A DNA stretch of 64,000 nt from Hetaerina americana (lineage: Eukaryota; Arthropoda; Insecta; Odonata; Calopterygidae), in the NCBI GenBank assembly GCA_022747635.1, contig JAKTNV010000066.1, positions 333,001-397,000 on the forward strand. Direction: 5' to 3'. Below, in pieces: positions 33,405-45,169 of the stretch; within the stretch, counting starts at the first letter, position 1, and each line of letters begins with the position of its first letter. The translations under genes and the position numbers were made by a program. The notes beneath the pieces are model-generated. The model was not told where the DNA came from. It made no database searches and was given only the letters and a program-made list of their open reading frames with translations.

Positions 33405-33452
33405 ACCGCCCCCCCGCGAAGTAATGCCTGACGGCAGTTTCGCGGGGGATTA
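33405..33452 (+). other. 3' UTR stem-loop of the R1-type LINE
   Basis: CCCCCGCGAA (33411-33420) pairs with TTCGCGGGGG (33439-33448), enclosing TGCC/GGCA with a TGAC loop. It lies some 30 bp before the A/T-rich end, where reverse transcriptase recognition structures are expected; that role is inferred. Confidence 0.65.
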
Positions 33453-33486
33453 GGCTTGGATGTAAAGAGAAATTTTTTTACTTGGT

Positions 33487-33783
33487 ATGCAGCGGTTCTG
33501 CTTTTATCTCTATTAGTAACAATCTATCTGTTACCTGCCCCATGTCGCTCCTATGACTACGCTCCTTCCTACCTCTTCATTTAATACTATGGTAACCCCT
33601 CGTTGTCCTAACATTCCACGTTCCTATTCTACTAATTTGGTCTTCTTCTCCTGCTGTCCTGCTGCAGCCGCTTTTCCCTTGCAAGGGTTTTGTGGGATGA
33701 TCACCGCGGAAGCCTTGCCTCCTCCGTTGCCGGGAACGACACGCGGTTTATTGGGCCGAGCTCCCTAGTTGCCAGGAATCAAA
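33487..33783 (-). repeat. RTE-like LINE 5' fragment with internal deletion
   Basis: On the minus strand this runs from the GATTTTGATTCCTGGCAACTA block through the IGTWNVR start, skips about 145 bp relative to 34303-34447, and ends in the ACAGATAGATTGTTAC-type block. It is placed head-to-head with copy C. Confidence 0.75.
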
Positions 33784-36235
33784 ATCTATATATCCCCTCC
33801 CCTGGACTACAACCGTGACGTGGTGGAAGGGCTTGCGCGTTCCGATGGCCCCGAGAGCTGTGCTGGCGGGATTAATAATAATTGCTCCTGGTTTGGTCAC
33901 CCATGCGCTATAGGTCGAAGGTTAGGAGCCAGACTAAAGGTAGTCCACGCAGCGTCTGTTCCTTAGTGAGGCGGCTGCAATGGCGTCTGACCCCAGTGGG
34001 GCGGCCAGTAAGTGATGGTGTCACGGTAAAAACACTATTGAGGAAGGCAACGGGAAATCACCTCAATTATCATTCCCAAGATTTACATGATGGACTATAC
34101 AGAGATTTTGAGTCCTGGCAACTACGGATCTCGGCCCAATCGGCCCTGTGTCGTGCCCGGCAGTAGGGGAGGCAAGGTTTCCGCGGTCGTCATCCCACGA
34201 AACCCTTGCAAGGGAAAACCGGCAGGAGCAGGGCAGAAGACGCAGGAGAAGAAGACCACATTAGTTAGAATAGGAACGTGGAATGTTAGGACAATGATGA
34301 GGACAGGGAAATTGGAGAATGTTAAGCGAGAGATGGCAAGGGGAAATATCGATATTTTAGGTCTATGCGAGTTGAGATGGAAGGATAGCGGAGACTACTG
34401 CAGTATAGAATAATATACAGCGGCCGGGACGAGAGCCAACGAGGTTTTGCCATAGTATTAAATGAATAGGTAGGAAGAAACGTAGGCAACATAGAGCAGA
34501 CAACGGATTGAATATTACAAGTAGAGATAAAATCAGAACCGACGAACTTGTTTATTAATCAGGTATACATGCCACCGAGCAACCACAAAGAAGAAGAGGT
34601 CGATAGGATATACGATAAGTTAGAGGACATAATCGCGGGTGTTCCCGCAGGGAAACATTTGATAGTGATGGGGGATTGAAATGCAACGGTAGGCGAAGGA
34701 AGAGATGGTGACGAGGTAGGGGGCTACGACTCAGGTACGAGCAATGACCGCGGGGAGAAAGCAGTTGAGTTCTGCAGTAGAGAGGGGTTATTCTTCACCA
34801 AAACTTGGTTTAGACACCAAAAAAGACGCAGGTATACCTGGAAAATGCCATGTGACTCGGAAAAGGTATCAGCTATATTATATCCTGGTTGGACATAGGT
34901 TTAGGAACAGGGTGATAAATTCCCACAGCTTCCCGGAGCGGATGCGTATAGGACAACAATTTAGTGGTTTTGAACCTTAGCGGCCGTTTCAAAAAGAAAA
35001 AGCAGGGGCGGCGGGTTAAGAAATGGAATGTAGAAGCATTAAATGGTTTGAAAAGGAAGGGCTGCCGCAAAAGATACTCTTGGAACCGTTAACGCGAATA
35101 GGACTAAGAAACCATGGGTCAGGGATGAAATGATTACAAAGATGGATGAGTGGTGAAAATGGGAAAATGTTAATCCACAGTTAGGCAACATGTAGAACAA
35201 AGAATTAAACAATAAATTCAGACGGGCAACAAATCAAGCAAAAGAAGCATGGTGGAAGGCGCAGTATGAGGGCATGGAAAGTTTGAAGAGGAAGGGTGAA
35301 ATCGGTGCGCTGTACAGCAAAGTTAAATCGTTATCGGCAAGTAGGAAAGGAACATATATGCTAACAGTTAAAGATAAGGCTGGCAAGATAGTAGTTGACA
35401 CAGGAAAGATCCAAGAGAGATGGAAGGAGTATACAGAATCTTACAGTAAAGAACTATGACCAACAAGGTTAGACTTTGAAAAATAATATGACGTAGAGGA
35501 GGATAGCTTAGGTCCAGGCATACTATTCAGGTGAAAGAAAGAGCATTAAGGTAAATGAATATAAATACGGCCGTGGGGGTGGATAACATTCCTTCGGACC
35601 TACTGAAACGTTAGGGAAAATGTAGAAAAAATAGGCTATATGGGCTGATTCGTAGTATCAATGAGGAAAGAACCTGGCCGGAATACTTTGTGAGATCAGT
35701 TTTAGATCCCATTCTGAAAAAGGTAAAGGCTACGTCATGTGAGGACTACAGGACATTAAGTTTGATATCCCACGCAGCTAAAGTTGCTCTCAGAATCATC
35801 AAGAAAATGATAGGATTACTTTGCGGATGATTAGTTTGGCAAATGATTACATAGGGGATGATCAGTTTGGGTTTAGGAAGGGGAGAGGTACGCGTGTTGT
35901 CATTGCAGTAATGATATTATTAATCGAAAGGAATATAGAACACAACCAGGACGTATTTCTCTGTTTAGTAGATTTCGGAAAAGCGTTTGATCGAGTGAAT
36001 ACGGAAAAACTAAGGAGTATATTGCACAAAATAGTGATAGACTGAAAGGACAGGAGGTTAATCCGCAACCTGTACACGTCTTAGATTGCTCAGGTGCGAG
36101 TGGGGAATGGGGAGGCCGGATGGATAGTGTTAGGAAGAGGTGTAAGGCAGGGTGACCAATTATCACCGTTGCTGTTCAACCTCTATGTAGAGGAAATGAT
36201 TAAGGAGGCATGGGACGAACTTGTGAGACTGCGTT
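33784..36235 (+). mobile_element. RTE-like non-LTR retrotransposon, copy C
   Basis: The 5' UTR (33788-34026, uninterrupted) leads to the endonuclease (IGTWNVRTMMRTGKLENVKREMARGNIDILGLCELRW at 34269), with decayed GD(W) and YILV blocks to 34990. The linker (KVKSLSASRKGTYMLTVKDK) and reverse transcriptase (QFGFRKGRGT, CLVDFGKAFDRVNTEK, GRGVRQGDQLSPLLFNLYVEEMIK) continue to about 36225. It stops before the FADD block and joins an antisense CR1 scrap. Many stops; inactive. Confidence 0.85.
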
Positions 36236-36325
36236 GTTGGACTGCGAATAGAGACTTCGGTGCTGAAACATGCGGATCTGAATTTATTTATAAAGTTAAT
36301 CCTAGCATTGAATCTTTTTTCTTAT
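36236..36325 (-). repeat. CR1 ORF2 C-terminal scrap
   Basis: On the minus strand GATTCAATGCTAGG, AAATTCAGATCCGCATG and TTTCAGCACCGAAGTCTC align with the CR1 at 9460-9525. It is about 80 bp, inserted at the broken end of RTE-like copy C. Confidence 0.6.
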
Positions 36326-36329
36326 CATG

Positions 36330-37340
36330 ATTCTCACCCCAACTCCACAATGTACATTATACGTGTATAATGAGAAAGTTCTCGGAAAGAAATAACGCAG
36401 TCGTGAGAGTCGGATCTCGAGTCATCTCGAACGATTTTTTGTGCGAATTAAACGTGACGACGGTGAATCGGGATTAATCGGTGAGATTTGAAGAGGACAT
36501 GATTCGTGAATCATATAATCATTTTAGCGGATAGATACTACGACATGTCTTTCAAGTTTTTTCACAACCTCGTTAGTACGAACTTAACACTCTAACTATT
36601 AACCCGTGGAATCAAACGCAAAAACATATGACCGGGGACGCCATAATAAATTTTCAGAGAACCTAACGGACAATTTTGTAAACATGGCTTAATATTCGCT
36701 ACCTTTTAAGAGATTATCGCTTATCCTCCAGAATTTCTGCTTGACCGGTGTAATGATTTGATTTTGTCGACTCCCCTCTCGAGTCTTGCGAGGCATTATA
36801 TTCTTATTTTGAATATACGGAGACATTTTGTCTCTCTCAATCTCCACGGCTGAGTGATTTCATCAACGCTAAACGCGTTAGTTGTCATGGCAACTGGAAG
36901 TTGACCTCATCTCCTCGATTAGCATTGTTTGACAGTCGGGATGAGTGGGATTCGAGGGGCGCTAAAAGATAAAATGAGGTAAGATGTTCGATTTTGGAAC
37001 GCAGAATTGATAATAATTCTTCCTGATTGCTTTTCCTGTGATCACAGAGTATTTAAGGAATGACTCAGTTTTCATCTGTTTCCTCATCCGGTTGCTCTGC
37101 TTGAGAGAGAGAGAGAGAAGGAGTTAGAAGCGAATACGTTACGCTCCGAATGGTGCCGGTTACTTCGCCTTTACGCCGACGAAAGCGCAGTGGACGATGG
37201 TAAACGATCATCGATCGGTCCATTTGCTCGTCATCAGACATATCTCTCTGTCTCTTTCCGTCTCGGTTATTCCGTGATTATATTTCCAATTCACCTGGTT
37301 CTTAGTGGTGAATAAAATAACCAGAGAAGGCATCGTGGGT
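36330..37340. other. no gene recognised; candidate RFX-type X-box
   Basis: No ORF is supported. GTTGTCATGGCAAC (36881-36894) closely matches the RFX X-box palindrome (one mismatch in the left half). A (GA)n run lies at 37103-37120. This could be host non-coding DNA, but nothing proves it. Confidence 0.35.
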
Positions 37341-37589
37341 TATTGATTGCGCGCTGTTGCCATCTTTGAACGTAGCCCAACTATCCTTCCTGTTTATGCT
37401 TTTAGTATGCTTGATATGCGATGTTTAACACTTAAGGTACTTGTTTGGTTTGATGCAATTTTTACGCTCCTGCTCTTGTTGGCCTCGTCCAACAAGACAG
37501 CGAAGCACCACAATATACTAATTCGATTCGGCATGCTTTTTCTTCCTTTCATTCCCTTAAATATTCCATATATGAACAAATGCATAGGA

Positions 37590-37614
37590 AAACACATACA
37601 CAAACACACACACA

Positions 37615-37690
<76 letters not shown>
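37590..37690. repeat. (CA)n-(TA)n compound microsatellite
   Basis: A CA-rich run (37596-37648) passes directly into TA repeats (37649-37688). Confidence 0.9.
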
Positions 37691-37691
<1 letters not shown>

Positions 37692-37849
37692 ATAAATATA
37701 TATACATATATCTATATATGTTTGAACAAAATATAATCTAGCATCCTATTCTACAATCAGGTCCATCTTCCTCTCTGAGTACTTCCTTCCTCACTTCTTC
37801 CTATCAAATTATATACTAAATAAAATATATATGTTTATATATGTATATA

Positions 37850-39590
37850 TATTATTAGGTAATCTACCGGTTAAGGTAGGTTGTGGATGGACATAACTAC
37901 TAAATAATTATTTTGTGCTTTCTAACAAAATATAAAATCCAGTATCCTACTCAGACCCCTCTTCATCTCTGAGTACTCTCTTTCTCCCTTCATCCCGACC
38001 AACATCCCTATCCTGTTCCTTCCCTTTCCTCGTTTGCCTAAAATTCTCCCCTCTATTACAGTCTACAACATCCCACTGCCGGTCAATACCCCCTTCATCC
38101 ACTTTTCCTGCCTCCATAGGATTTCTCCCAACAAACCCCTATCTTCGCCCACCATGCCAAGTACTTCCTCATTTGTTTTCTTCTCTGTCCATTTCACCTT
38201 CTCAATTCTTCTCCATACCCACATTTCAAAAGCCTCCAGTCTACGTCTATCCTCCCGTTCAATGACCAAGTTTCCGCGCCGTACATAGCTACGTTCCATG
38301 TCAAAGTTTTACGAGTCTTTTCTTAATATCCGTACTCAACGTCCATGGAATCAGCTCCCTCCTTGTTGTGAAAGCCTCTTTGCCTAGCGCAATTCTTCTC
38401 CTTACGTCCCTACTACTTGGACCGTGTTGGTCCAAAACACTTCCGAGATGGTTAAACTGTTCTACCTGCTCTAGTTTTTGCCCCCCTACTTTAATGTTTA
38501 GCTTAGCCCTTTTCTTTCTAGAAAATCGCATAACCTTTGTTTTATTAATATTGATATCATCCCATACCTGTCGCACTGAATTTCCAATTCACTCAGCAAT
38601 GCTTGCAACCCCTTGGCTGACTGGCTTACTAAGGCTTGGTCATCAGCAAACCTTACTGATTTTACGAATTCCCCGCCCACTTTCATTCCTACCTCCAGCT
38701 CTTCCCATGCCTTTTTAATCATTTCCTCTGCATACAGATTGAACAGCAACGGTGATAATGGGCAACCCTACCTTACACCTCTTCCTAACACTGCCCATCC
38801 GGACTCCCCGTTCCCCACTCGCACTTGAGCAGTCTGAGACATGTACAGGTTGCGGATTAGCCTCCTTTCCCTCCAATCTATTCCTATCTTCTGCAATATA
38901 CTCCTTAGTTTTTCCCAATTCACTCTATCAAACGCTTTTTCGAAATCTACGAAACAGGCAAATACCTCCTGGTTGTGTTCTATGTTCCTCTGGATTAACA
39001 ATCTCATTACTGCAAAGGCATATTGCGTACCTCTCCCCTCCAGAACCCAAACTGATCATCCCCTGAGTAATTATTTACCTTACTCTCTATCCTATTTTTT
39101 ATGATCCTGAGAACAACTTTACCTGCGTGGGACATCAAACTTGTTGTCCTGTAGTCCTCACATGATGTAGCCTTTACCTTTTTCGGATTAGGAAATAAAA
39201 CTGATCTCAGAAAGTCTTAAGGCCAGATTCCTTTCACAAAATACTACGGATCAGCCCATATAGCCTCTTCCTCCCATATTTTCCCAAACATTTCAATAGT
39301 TCCGCGGCAATTTTATCCACCCATACGGCCTTATTTAGCTTCAACTCCCTCAATACCCTTTCTATCTCATCGTCGAGTGTGCCTGGGCCGAAATCTTCGT
39401 TATGTGCCTTTTCTATATCTAACTTGGTTGGTCTAAGTTCTTCACGATAAAGTTGTTTTGTATATTTTTTTCATCTCCTTGCATCTTTTCTGTGTCAACT
39501 ATTATCGTTTTCGCCTTATCTGTAACTGTTACCATGGATCTTCTTTTCTTACTTCCCGATAAATATTTAACTTTTCTGCGTAGCGCACCA
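37850..39590 (-). mobile_element. RTE-like non-LTR retrotransposon, copy D
   Basis: On the minus strand the copy runs from the linker (39590) through reverse transcriptase (CFVDFEKAFDRVNWEK near 38945, GRGVRQG, LLFNLYAEEMIKKAWEELEVGMKVGGEF, catalytic FADDQALV near 38650), YHLGS-like QFNHLGSVLDQHGP, EMWVWRRIEKVKWTEKKTNEEVLGMVGEDRGLLGE and the 3' UTR. It ends CCTAATAATA... at about 37850 beside a TA-rich tail. Shifts occur at about 38300, 38500 and 38750. It is 5'-truncated and inactive, but the reverse transcriptase is easily aligned with copy A. Confidence 0.85.
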
Positions 39591-39593
39591 AGG

Positions 39594-40035
39594 TCACCCT
39601 GGAATCGTGGCCATTGGAGCAGGAAGATAGACGTAGGCTGGAGGATTTTGAAATGTGGGTGTGGAGAAGAGTGGAGAAGGTAAAATGGACAGCGAAGAAA
39701 TCAGATGAGGAAGCACTTGGTATGGTGGGCGAAGAGAGGGGTTTGCTGGGAGCAATCCTATGGAGGCAGGAGAAAAATGGATGAAGGGTGTATTGGCCGG
39801 CAGTGGGATGTTGAAGACTGTAGTAGAAGGGAGAATGTTAGGGAAACGAGGAAAGGGAAGGAACAGGATAGAGATGTTGGACGGGATGAAGGGAAGAAGG
39901 AAGTACTCAGAGCTAAAGAGGGACCTGATATACAGAGAGAGATGAGTAGGATGTAGATTTTGTGTTTTGTTAGGAGTAACAAAATATTTATTTGGTAGCT
40001 GTGTGCATCCAAAACCCTACCTTAACCGGTAGATT
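39594..40035 (+). repeat. RTE-like LINE 3' fragment, copy E
   Basis: It matches the C-terminal end (MWVWRRVEKVKWTAKKSDEEALGMVGEERGLLGA, then RIEMLDGMKGRRKYSELKRD) and the 3' UTR ending at ACCGGTAGATTACC (about 40035). It lies head-to-head with copy D and is followed by a trinucleotide repeat. Confidence 0.85.
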
Positions 40036-40039
40036 ACCT

Positions 40040-40053
40040 AATAATGATGATAA

Positions 40054-40099
<46 letters not shown>

Positions 40100-40100
40100 T

Positions 40101-40161
<61 letters not shown>

Positions 40162-40162
40162 A
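40040..40162. repeat. (AAT)n then (ATT)n, a palindromic microsatellite
   Basis: AAT repeats (about 40046-40119) switch to ATT repeats (about 40119-40160), so the block can fold back. It follows the RTE-like 3' end, where such tails are expected to begin. Confidence 0.9.
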
Positions 40163-40164
40163 GA

Positions 40165-40645
40165 ACAAATAGGGAGCATGACGTCGAAGAGTCGTTTCTC
40201 TCAGTTTTATTCTGATACACGATATTTATCACTGGCGATATTTTATCTGAATCGATTTTTGTGACTATCATGTGTAAATCACTTTGGGGTAGAAAATACT
40301 ACACTACTTCGGTCGAATCATGTTCAGAAAATGGACTCCATATCCTTTCTTGGATGGTGTTTTGTTGAATTTTTTCTTGCTTTCTTTCGTATTTCAATGA
40401 TTTCTTACCTTCGCGTCGTTCCCAGGATATGATTATCGAATACAAGTTTTCTATTTTCTTGTTTATTTTTTCATTTATATCATTTTTATGCACTCGAATC
40501 CTTTCTATGCGTCATTTTATGAGCATTAGTGGCTTTTTTACCCATAATTTTATGTTTCACATGACAACGTAAGAGGGAACGTATGTTTTGTGTTCATTCA
40601 ATTCAATTGATCAGAGTAATTAAAAAGAGAGAGATATTAGAGTTC
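40165..40645. other. no gene recognised
   Basis: AT-rich sequence without a supported ORF. Confidence 0.5.
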
Positions 40646-40647
40646 CG

Positions 40648-40835
40648 TCCATAAATACGCGAACTGAGGCCATGAAAACTTTATATTTGCATATTTTAGT
40701 GGTAGATTTTGACTCCTTCATAGTACTCTCCATTCGTAGGCGATGCACTTATTTCGTCTTCTTGCCATAATGTCTTGTTGACCAACTTTACTAAAATGCT
40801 TGATAAACTCTAAAAGGGATGCTTTTTTCAGAGCA
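40648..40835 (-). pseudogene. mariner C-terminal relic
   Basis: The minus strand reads fragments of the transposase C-terminal end: a KHFSKVG.. and RRNKCIA block, then EYYEGVK after a frame change (40830-40700). A terminus-like stretch follows at 40645-40680 (GTCCATAAATACGCGAACTGAGGCC, compare GTCCAATAATTAAGCGAA at 42340). Short and decayed. Confidence 0.5.
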
Positions 40836-40839
40836 TCAT

Positions 40840-42240
40840 CATCATCAAGTGTGAATTTGACCCACTGCAAGAGTCCGATTTTGTGCGAAAAAGGATGGAA
40901 TTTGAATGAATCACTAACGCACACGATGGATCTCCACCATGCCAAGACAAGTCATGAACAGCTGGAAAGTAAGAAGGGGAAAGTGCAATCAATCCACAGC
41001 CATGTGCAGTGCAAGCATTCTACCGCACCTTAAGGCTTTTTAATGACACTTAATTGTAAAAGAACCGTGTTATCGAGGCCATAAAAAATCCAGTCGCACT
41101 TTCAAGTGTCTAAGAAAAGTTGTCACACGGTTGGAGCGAAAAAAATGTATTCTGAGCCTTTTTGTATATTTCTTTTGCAGCTGTAGAGGTTAGTGTGATA
41201 CATTTTGGTTCCTTTAAGAAGAGTTTATACTAATTTCATCACTGATGTTGCATTTATTATTCTTTTGTGGAAAGTTCACCTCGCCAGCAGTCTATCTTTA
41301 GTTCTTTTCCATTTTTGAGTTTCTCTGCATGGTATCTCCTCAGATATTCGAGCGTGAAGGGAGGGTTGCATTATTTGAGCCTACCAGCTGCCGCTCTGAA
41401 TGCATTCACCGTTTCGACCGCTTGCGGATAAGACTTCCGCGGGAAATAAGTCGAACTAGCGGTGAGCGAAGGGGAAATTGAAATCGATTGGAAAATTTTC
41501 CGGCGATTAATCCGTAACGTGGACGTGCAATGGAGTTTATTAAATTAAATCGGGAGAGGAGCAATACCGGCTGAGTCATCCGCGTTACATTTAAGATCCA
41601 ACGGTGCTCGCGGAAGGATACCTGCCGAGTTGGGCGGCCATTTTAGTTTTTAGTAGTTCTATTCCTAATTTTTAATTATAAACTATAGATTTGTCTAGAG
41701 TATGCATACAATATTTCAATAGATCTTGGGGCCATCATCTGTTATTTTTTACCGTCTAATTGGCTTGGTCGAATACTAATTCGGTAATTAATTATGTATG
41801 AGGATGGAAGTAAGTGAAGGAGTTTGAGGAATCGAGTCGCAGTAATGGAATAATCATTTTAAAAATTAAAATTTTTAATATTTATGATTGTATGCATAGA
41901 AAATCCTTGGTCACTCTCTCTGGGACGCCTCATGCCGTTCCCTGCCTAAAGCGGTGTGTCATATTCACTGCCTGTGACTGGAGGAGCGGAGACCGTGAGT
42001 TGCATGTCTATGTGATAGTAGAATATGCCCTTCTTATTACTTTTCAATTTGACTTGACCTGTCTCAACATGGTGAAGGCCTGTCGTGTAAACGGTTTTTG
42101 TACTTTTCTTATTCCCTTCTTTCTCTTAACAAATAACTAATTTATTAGGTGAATTAAACCTTGTTTTAAATGTCTTTCTTCAGCATGCATACAAATTTGC
42201 ACTTTATTAGATATTTTTTACTGAATACTTTTCCAGTTTC
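40840..42240. other. no gene recognised
   Basis: ORFs at 40800-41033 and 41814-42140 are unrecognised. A GC-richer part lies at 41380-41640. I see no repeat partner in the window. Confidence 0.45.
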
Positions 42241-42289
42241 CCTCTATCTCCCATAAACTCCCATATCACTTACCCTTCCTCCCTACTGC

Positions 42290-42332
42290 TTTCACCCCAT
42301 GCCACACACCTTTTTGGTGGAGTACGGGGTAG
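42290..42332 (+). repeat. CR1-type LINE 3'-end hairpin, copy g
   Basis: CCCC (42295-42298), GCCACAC, inner stem ACC/GGT around TTTTT, then CGGGG (42325-42329). An isolated scrap beside a mariner relic. Confidence 0.45.
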
Positions 42333-42334
42333 TT

Positions 42335-42835
42335 ACCTCTCTGTCCAATAATTAAGCGAATGGAGGCCATGAAAAAACTTAAATATATAAAGTTTAGTCT
42401 ATATCGACTTCGTCCCCTTCGAAGTACATGGCCATTCTTATGGCTATGTCTTCTTATTCCATCCTCTTCCATTCCACTGTTTAAAGCACCCTTGGAAGTC
42501 CCCAGTAGTTGAGCTTTTTAGTTTTCTCGTCGTTTCTTGCTTTATTGTGTCCTCCACATCTTCCCAGTGATGTCCACTCATCACATTTTTGCATTTTGGG
42601 GGAATAGGGGAAAGTCGCAGAGGGGGCGAGATCTGGCAAATAAGAAGGAAGGATGATCAAGAATCTAGGCGATTGAATTATTTGCCAGAAACTGGAGAAC
42701 AATCAATGCATCTTGGGCACGATCTGTCGATCGAATTTTCTTGTCCTTGGCAAATCCTCGGGAAATGCTCGATCCTAAATTTCGTACCACCTGAATTTTT
42801 TATCGCGCTGGGCTAAAAAATGCAAGAAGCCTAAG
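42335..42835 (-). pseudogene. mariner C-terminal relic
   Basis: The minus strand reads LPSYLPDLAPSATFPYSPKMQK (about 42655-42585), recognisably the SPDLAPxDFFLFPKMK motif. It continues SLGRCGGHNKA and, after stops, AMYFEGDEVD near 42420. The start of the catalytic D3 block is altered (DLAPSA for DLAPCD), and stops break the frame. Confidence 0.65.
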
Positions 42836-42839
42836 AGCT

Positions 42840-43660
42840 GTCGAGAGGGTCGGCGAGCAAGATCATAGATAATGGATGCGTCTTGGAATGGGGTTTTGGA
42901 CGGAAAGGTGGCGAGAGCGAGCTCGAAAGGGGACGAATAGATATAAAATGATTTTAACGGATTGCTCGTGTCGAAATTGAGTCGCAATATCATGAAACAA
43001 CCCAGGAATGAAATATGCTACTCCAATATGGTGCGGCCTTTACGCGACGTATTTAAAGATGACTAATCCCTCCTCTTCACTTGTTTAATTAATTAAATAA
43101 ATCATCCAAAGGCGGCAATCTGGAGTGTTCTACGTTAACCTATTCTCAATGATACATATTCAAGTTGAATTCAAGGTCTAAGTTCACCTAATGTTTCTAT
43201 AGGAGCTGAGAGAAGATGAAAATACATGGCATTTGATCAAGATAAAATCCGCGGGAACTGTTTATGATTAGAAAACATAGATGTCTGCACTATGCACTGC
43301 GCGTAGCTTCCGATACGGCGTGAACCGTTTTTGATGCATAAAATGGCGTCCTTGAGGGTGCAAGAACTGCGTGTGGTCATTAATTATCCCTCCACTCGCG
43401 TGGTCAAAGCATCTGAAATACCCTCGTAATTGGAGTAAGAGACATGCGACGTTATGGTGTCATGGAAATTCGAAAATGTGCGTTCCTGGGTTTGTTAGAT
43501 TTGAAAAAGAAGGCAGAATAGCATTGCATTGCGAAAAACTTTCCCAGAAGCAAGCCTCAGGGCCACGTACCAGGCGGTATTTCCGGTGGGCAAAAGATGT
43601 ATGTTCATTTGACCGAAGATTTTTCGGCCGTCATGGAATCAAGGCTTCGGAATTCTAAAA
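42840..43660. other. no gene recognised
   Basis: A 95-codon ORF at 43371-43658 has no recognised motif. Confidence 0.45.
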
Positions 43661-43664
43661 CATA

Positions 43665-44130
43665 CGAGGTGTGTCCGATAGCATTGTGACCTTGGTTCAC
43701 ATGTATCTCCGCATTGGTGCTATTCTTCATGGTCATCCGGGCCGTGTGGCATCATTCGAAGTAGTTTTGCTCATTTGGAATTGAACCACACGCTCCCAGC
43801 GGTGATTCCACATCTTAAAGCAGTCCTCGAACGCAGATTTCGGAATAGCCTTCAGCTCGCATTACTCTTATGTCGTCTCGAACCGGTTTCCTTTGAGCAC
43901 CTTTTTCAATTTTGGGAACATCCCCAAAAGTCGCAGGGAGCTATGTCTGTGAGGACTGTAAAGGAGGAGGCTGGCGAATCTGTATGTACATTCTCCTGTG
44001 TATCGCCAAAAATTGCTGCACAATAAAGTTCGATGAATGCGATGGCGCGTGTTATCGTGGTGAAGAAGCCAGTCCACATATGTACTAGCTGCCCCGGCGA
44101 ACCTTGTACCGCCTGACAATCAAGGAACAG
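43665..44130 (-). mobile_element. mariner relic
   Basis: The terminal inverted repeat at 43665 (CGAGGTGTGTCCGATAG) follows TA and is the inverse of the terminus ending at 4049. Minus-strand coding runs from about 44110: VDWLLHHDN (catalytic D2 block), a shifted middle, then MFPKLKKVLKGNRFETT (43925-43870) and FRNLRSRT...-type C-terminal remains towards 43800. It is deleted and frameshifted. Same family as 3592-4049. Confidence 0.7.
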
Positions 44131-44284
44131 TTTAGTTTCACCACTTATAAATCAAGAACGGCTGCACCGACTTTAATCATATTTTACTTTTTATAATGGA
44201 AGAAGGGAAAAAATTCAATAAAACTACAAAAATCAGTATTATAATAGCTTGTCAGAAAGTAATATTTTTTTTAATTAATCTATG

Positions 44285-45165
44285 TGTCGAAAAAATATTG
44301 GCGAATCGAGCGGAATGTGCAATCGGGTTTATTCTCTTGAGTCAAGCACCTTCTGATATACAACATTTTTTGTTTTGTTATCAGGTGCAAGGGCAAATAA
44401 AGCCGATCGTTTACCAACACGTGAACATACACACACAATTGGCAATGAGAAAAACATGGATTTTCTAGATTTGACTGAAAGGGCATATCATGGGAATCCT
44501 CGGAATAAGAACTTCCTCATCTTTGAATTTTCCTTTGAGTGTAGTCATCGCGATCATAATTTTATTTATCACCAAACGCGTTCCATTGCATAGTTCTGGT
44601 TGGTGTAGGTTTCGAAGCATCATGACCACCAAGCCAATCTTCGGGAGTAAATTGAGCGGTGGTAAGCCAGGCACATCCAAGGAGTTTAAAAATTCAGATG
44701 GATAGTTGGTGACTTCGTCTTCCTTTTGTTGCAAAGCCAATAGATTCGAAAGAATGCAGAGTACCAACGATTTTATTCTGAGTTACGAAGTTTAAGTCAT
44801 CGACATCTTTGTTCTTGGCCGCCAAAATTGCTTCATCACTCAACAATGTGTCTTTTTTTTGGTCATCAATGATATTTGGGAACACTTTGTTGATGAGCTT
44901 ATCTTCCGATGAAACGGAATTGCAAAACTTCCGAGGAAATGAAATCGATCCGCACGATTCGTCAACAGGAACACGACATATCCACGACCTATGGTCGACA
45001 TCAGTAGGTGCATCGTTCAAAAATGCAACTCTCACATTTGTAGTTAGTAGAAGTTTCTTCACATGGCGCCGCAGTTTGGATGATTTGAGGGGAGCGTTTA
45101 TTTCAAACCGCAAATTGAAGTATTCGTCATTTCGTCAGGGACCACCTTGCTTCCGACACTAAAAT
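44285..45165 (-). pseudogene. Helitron helicase (PIF1-type) C-terminal fragment
   Basis: Two adjoining minus-strand frames carry the C-terminal third of a Helitron Rep-helicase. The first is 45113-44694: EINAPLKSSKLRRHVKKLLLTTNVRV, then SEDKLINKVFPNI and SDEAILAAKNKDVDDLNF. The second is 44767-44465: [57 protein letters not shown]. Remains of the last motif (CFSHCQLCV..., then NKTKNVVYQKVL-like) follow to 44290. The Rep nuclease and helicase Walker A parts are absent. Function in intact elements is rolling-circle transposition; this is a dead piece. Confidence 0.85.
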
Positions 45166-45169
45166 AAAA

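Larger units (their letters stand above)
29702..33480 (+). mobile_element. R1-type non-LTR retrotransposon, 5' truncated, long copy
   Basis: An ORF1 remnant with zinc knuckles is followed by ORF2 (endonuclease, reverse transcriptase, C-terminal Cys/His region) and a 3' UTR with a strong stem-loop (33411-33448). R1-clade elements are characteristic of arthropods. Most R1 elements target 28S rDNA; no rDNA is present here, so this is either a non-specific relative or a displaced copy. Confidence 0.85.

Noticed and set aside
33487..34500. Twin-priming inversion of one LINE insertion
   Set aside because: The inverted piece repeats sequence that is also present in the sense piece; twin priming would partition it, not duplicate it.
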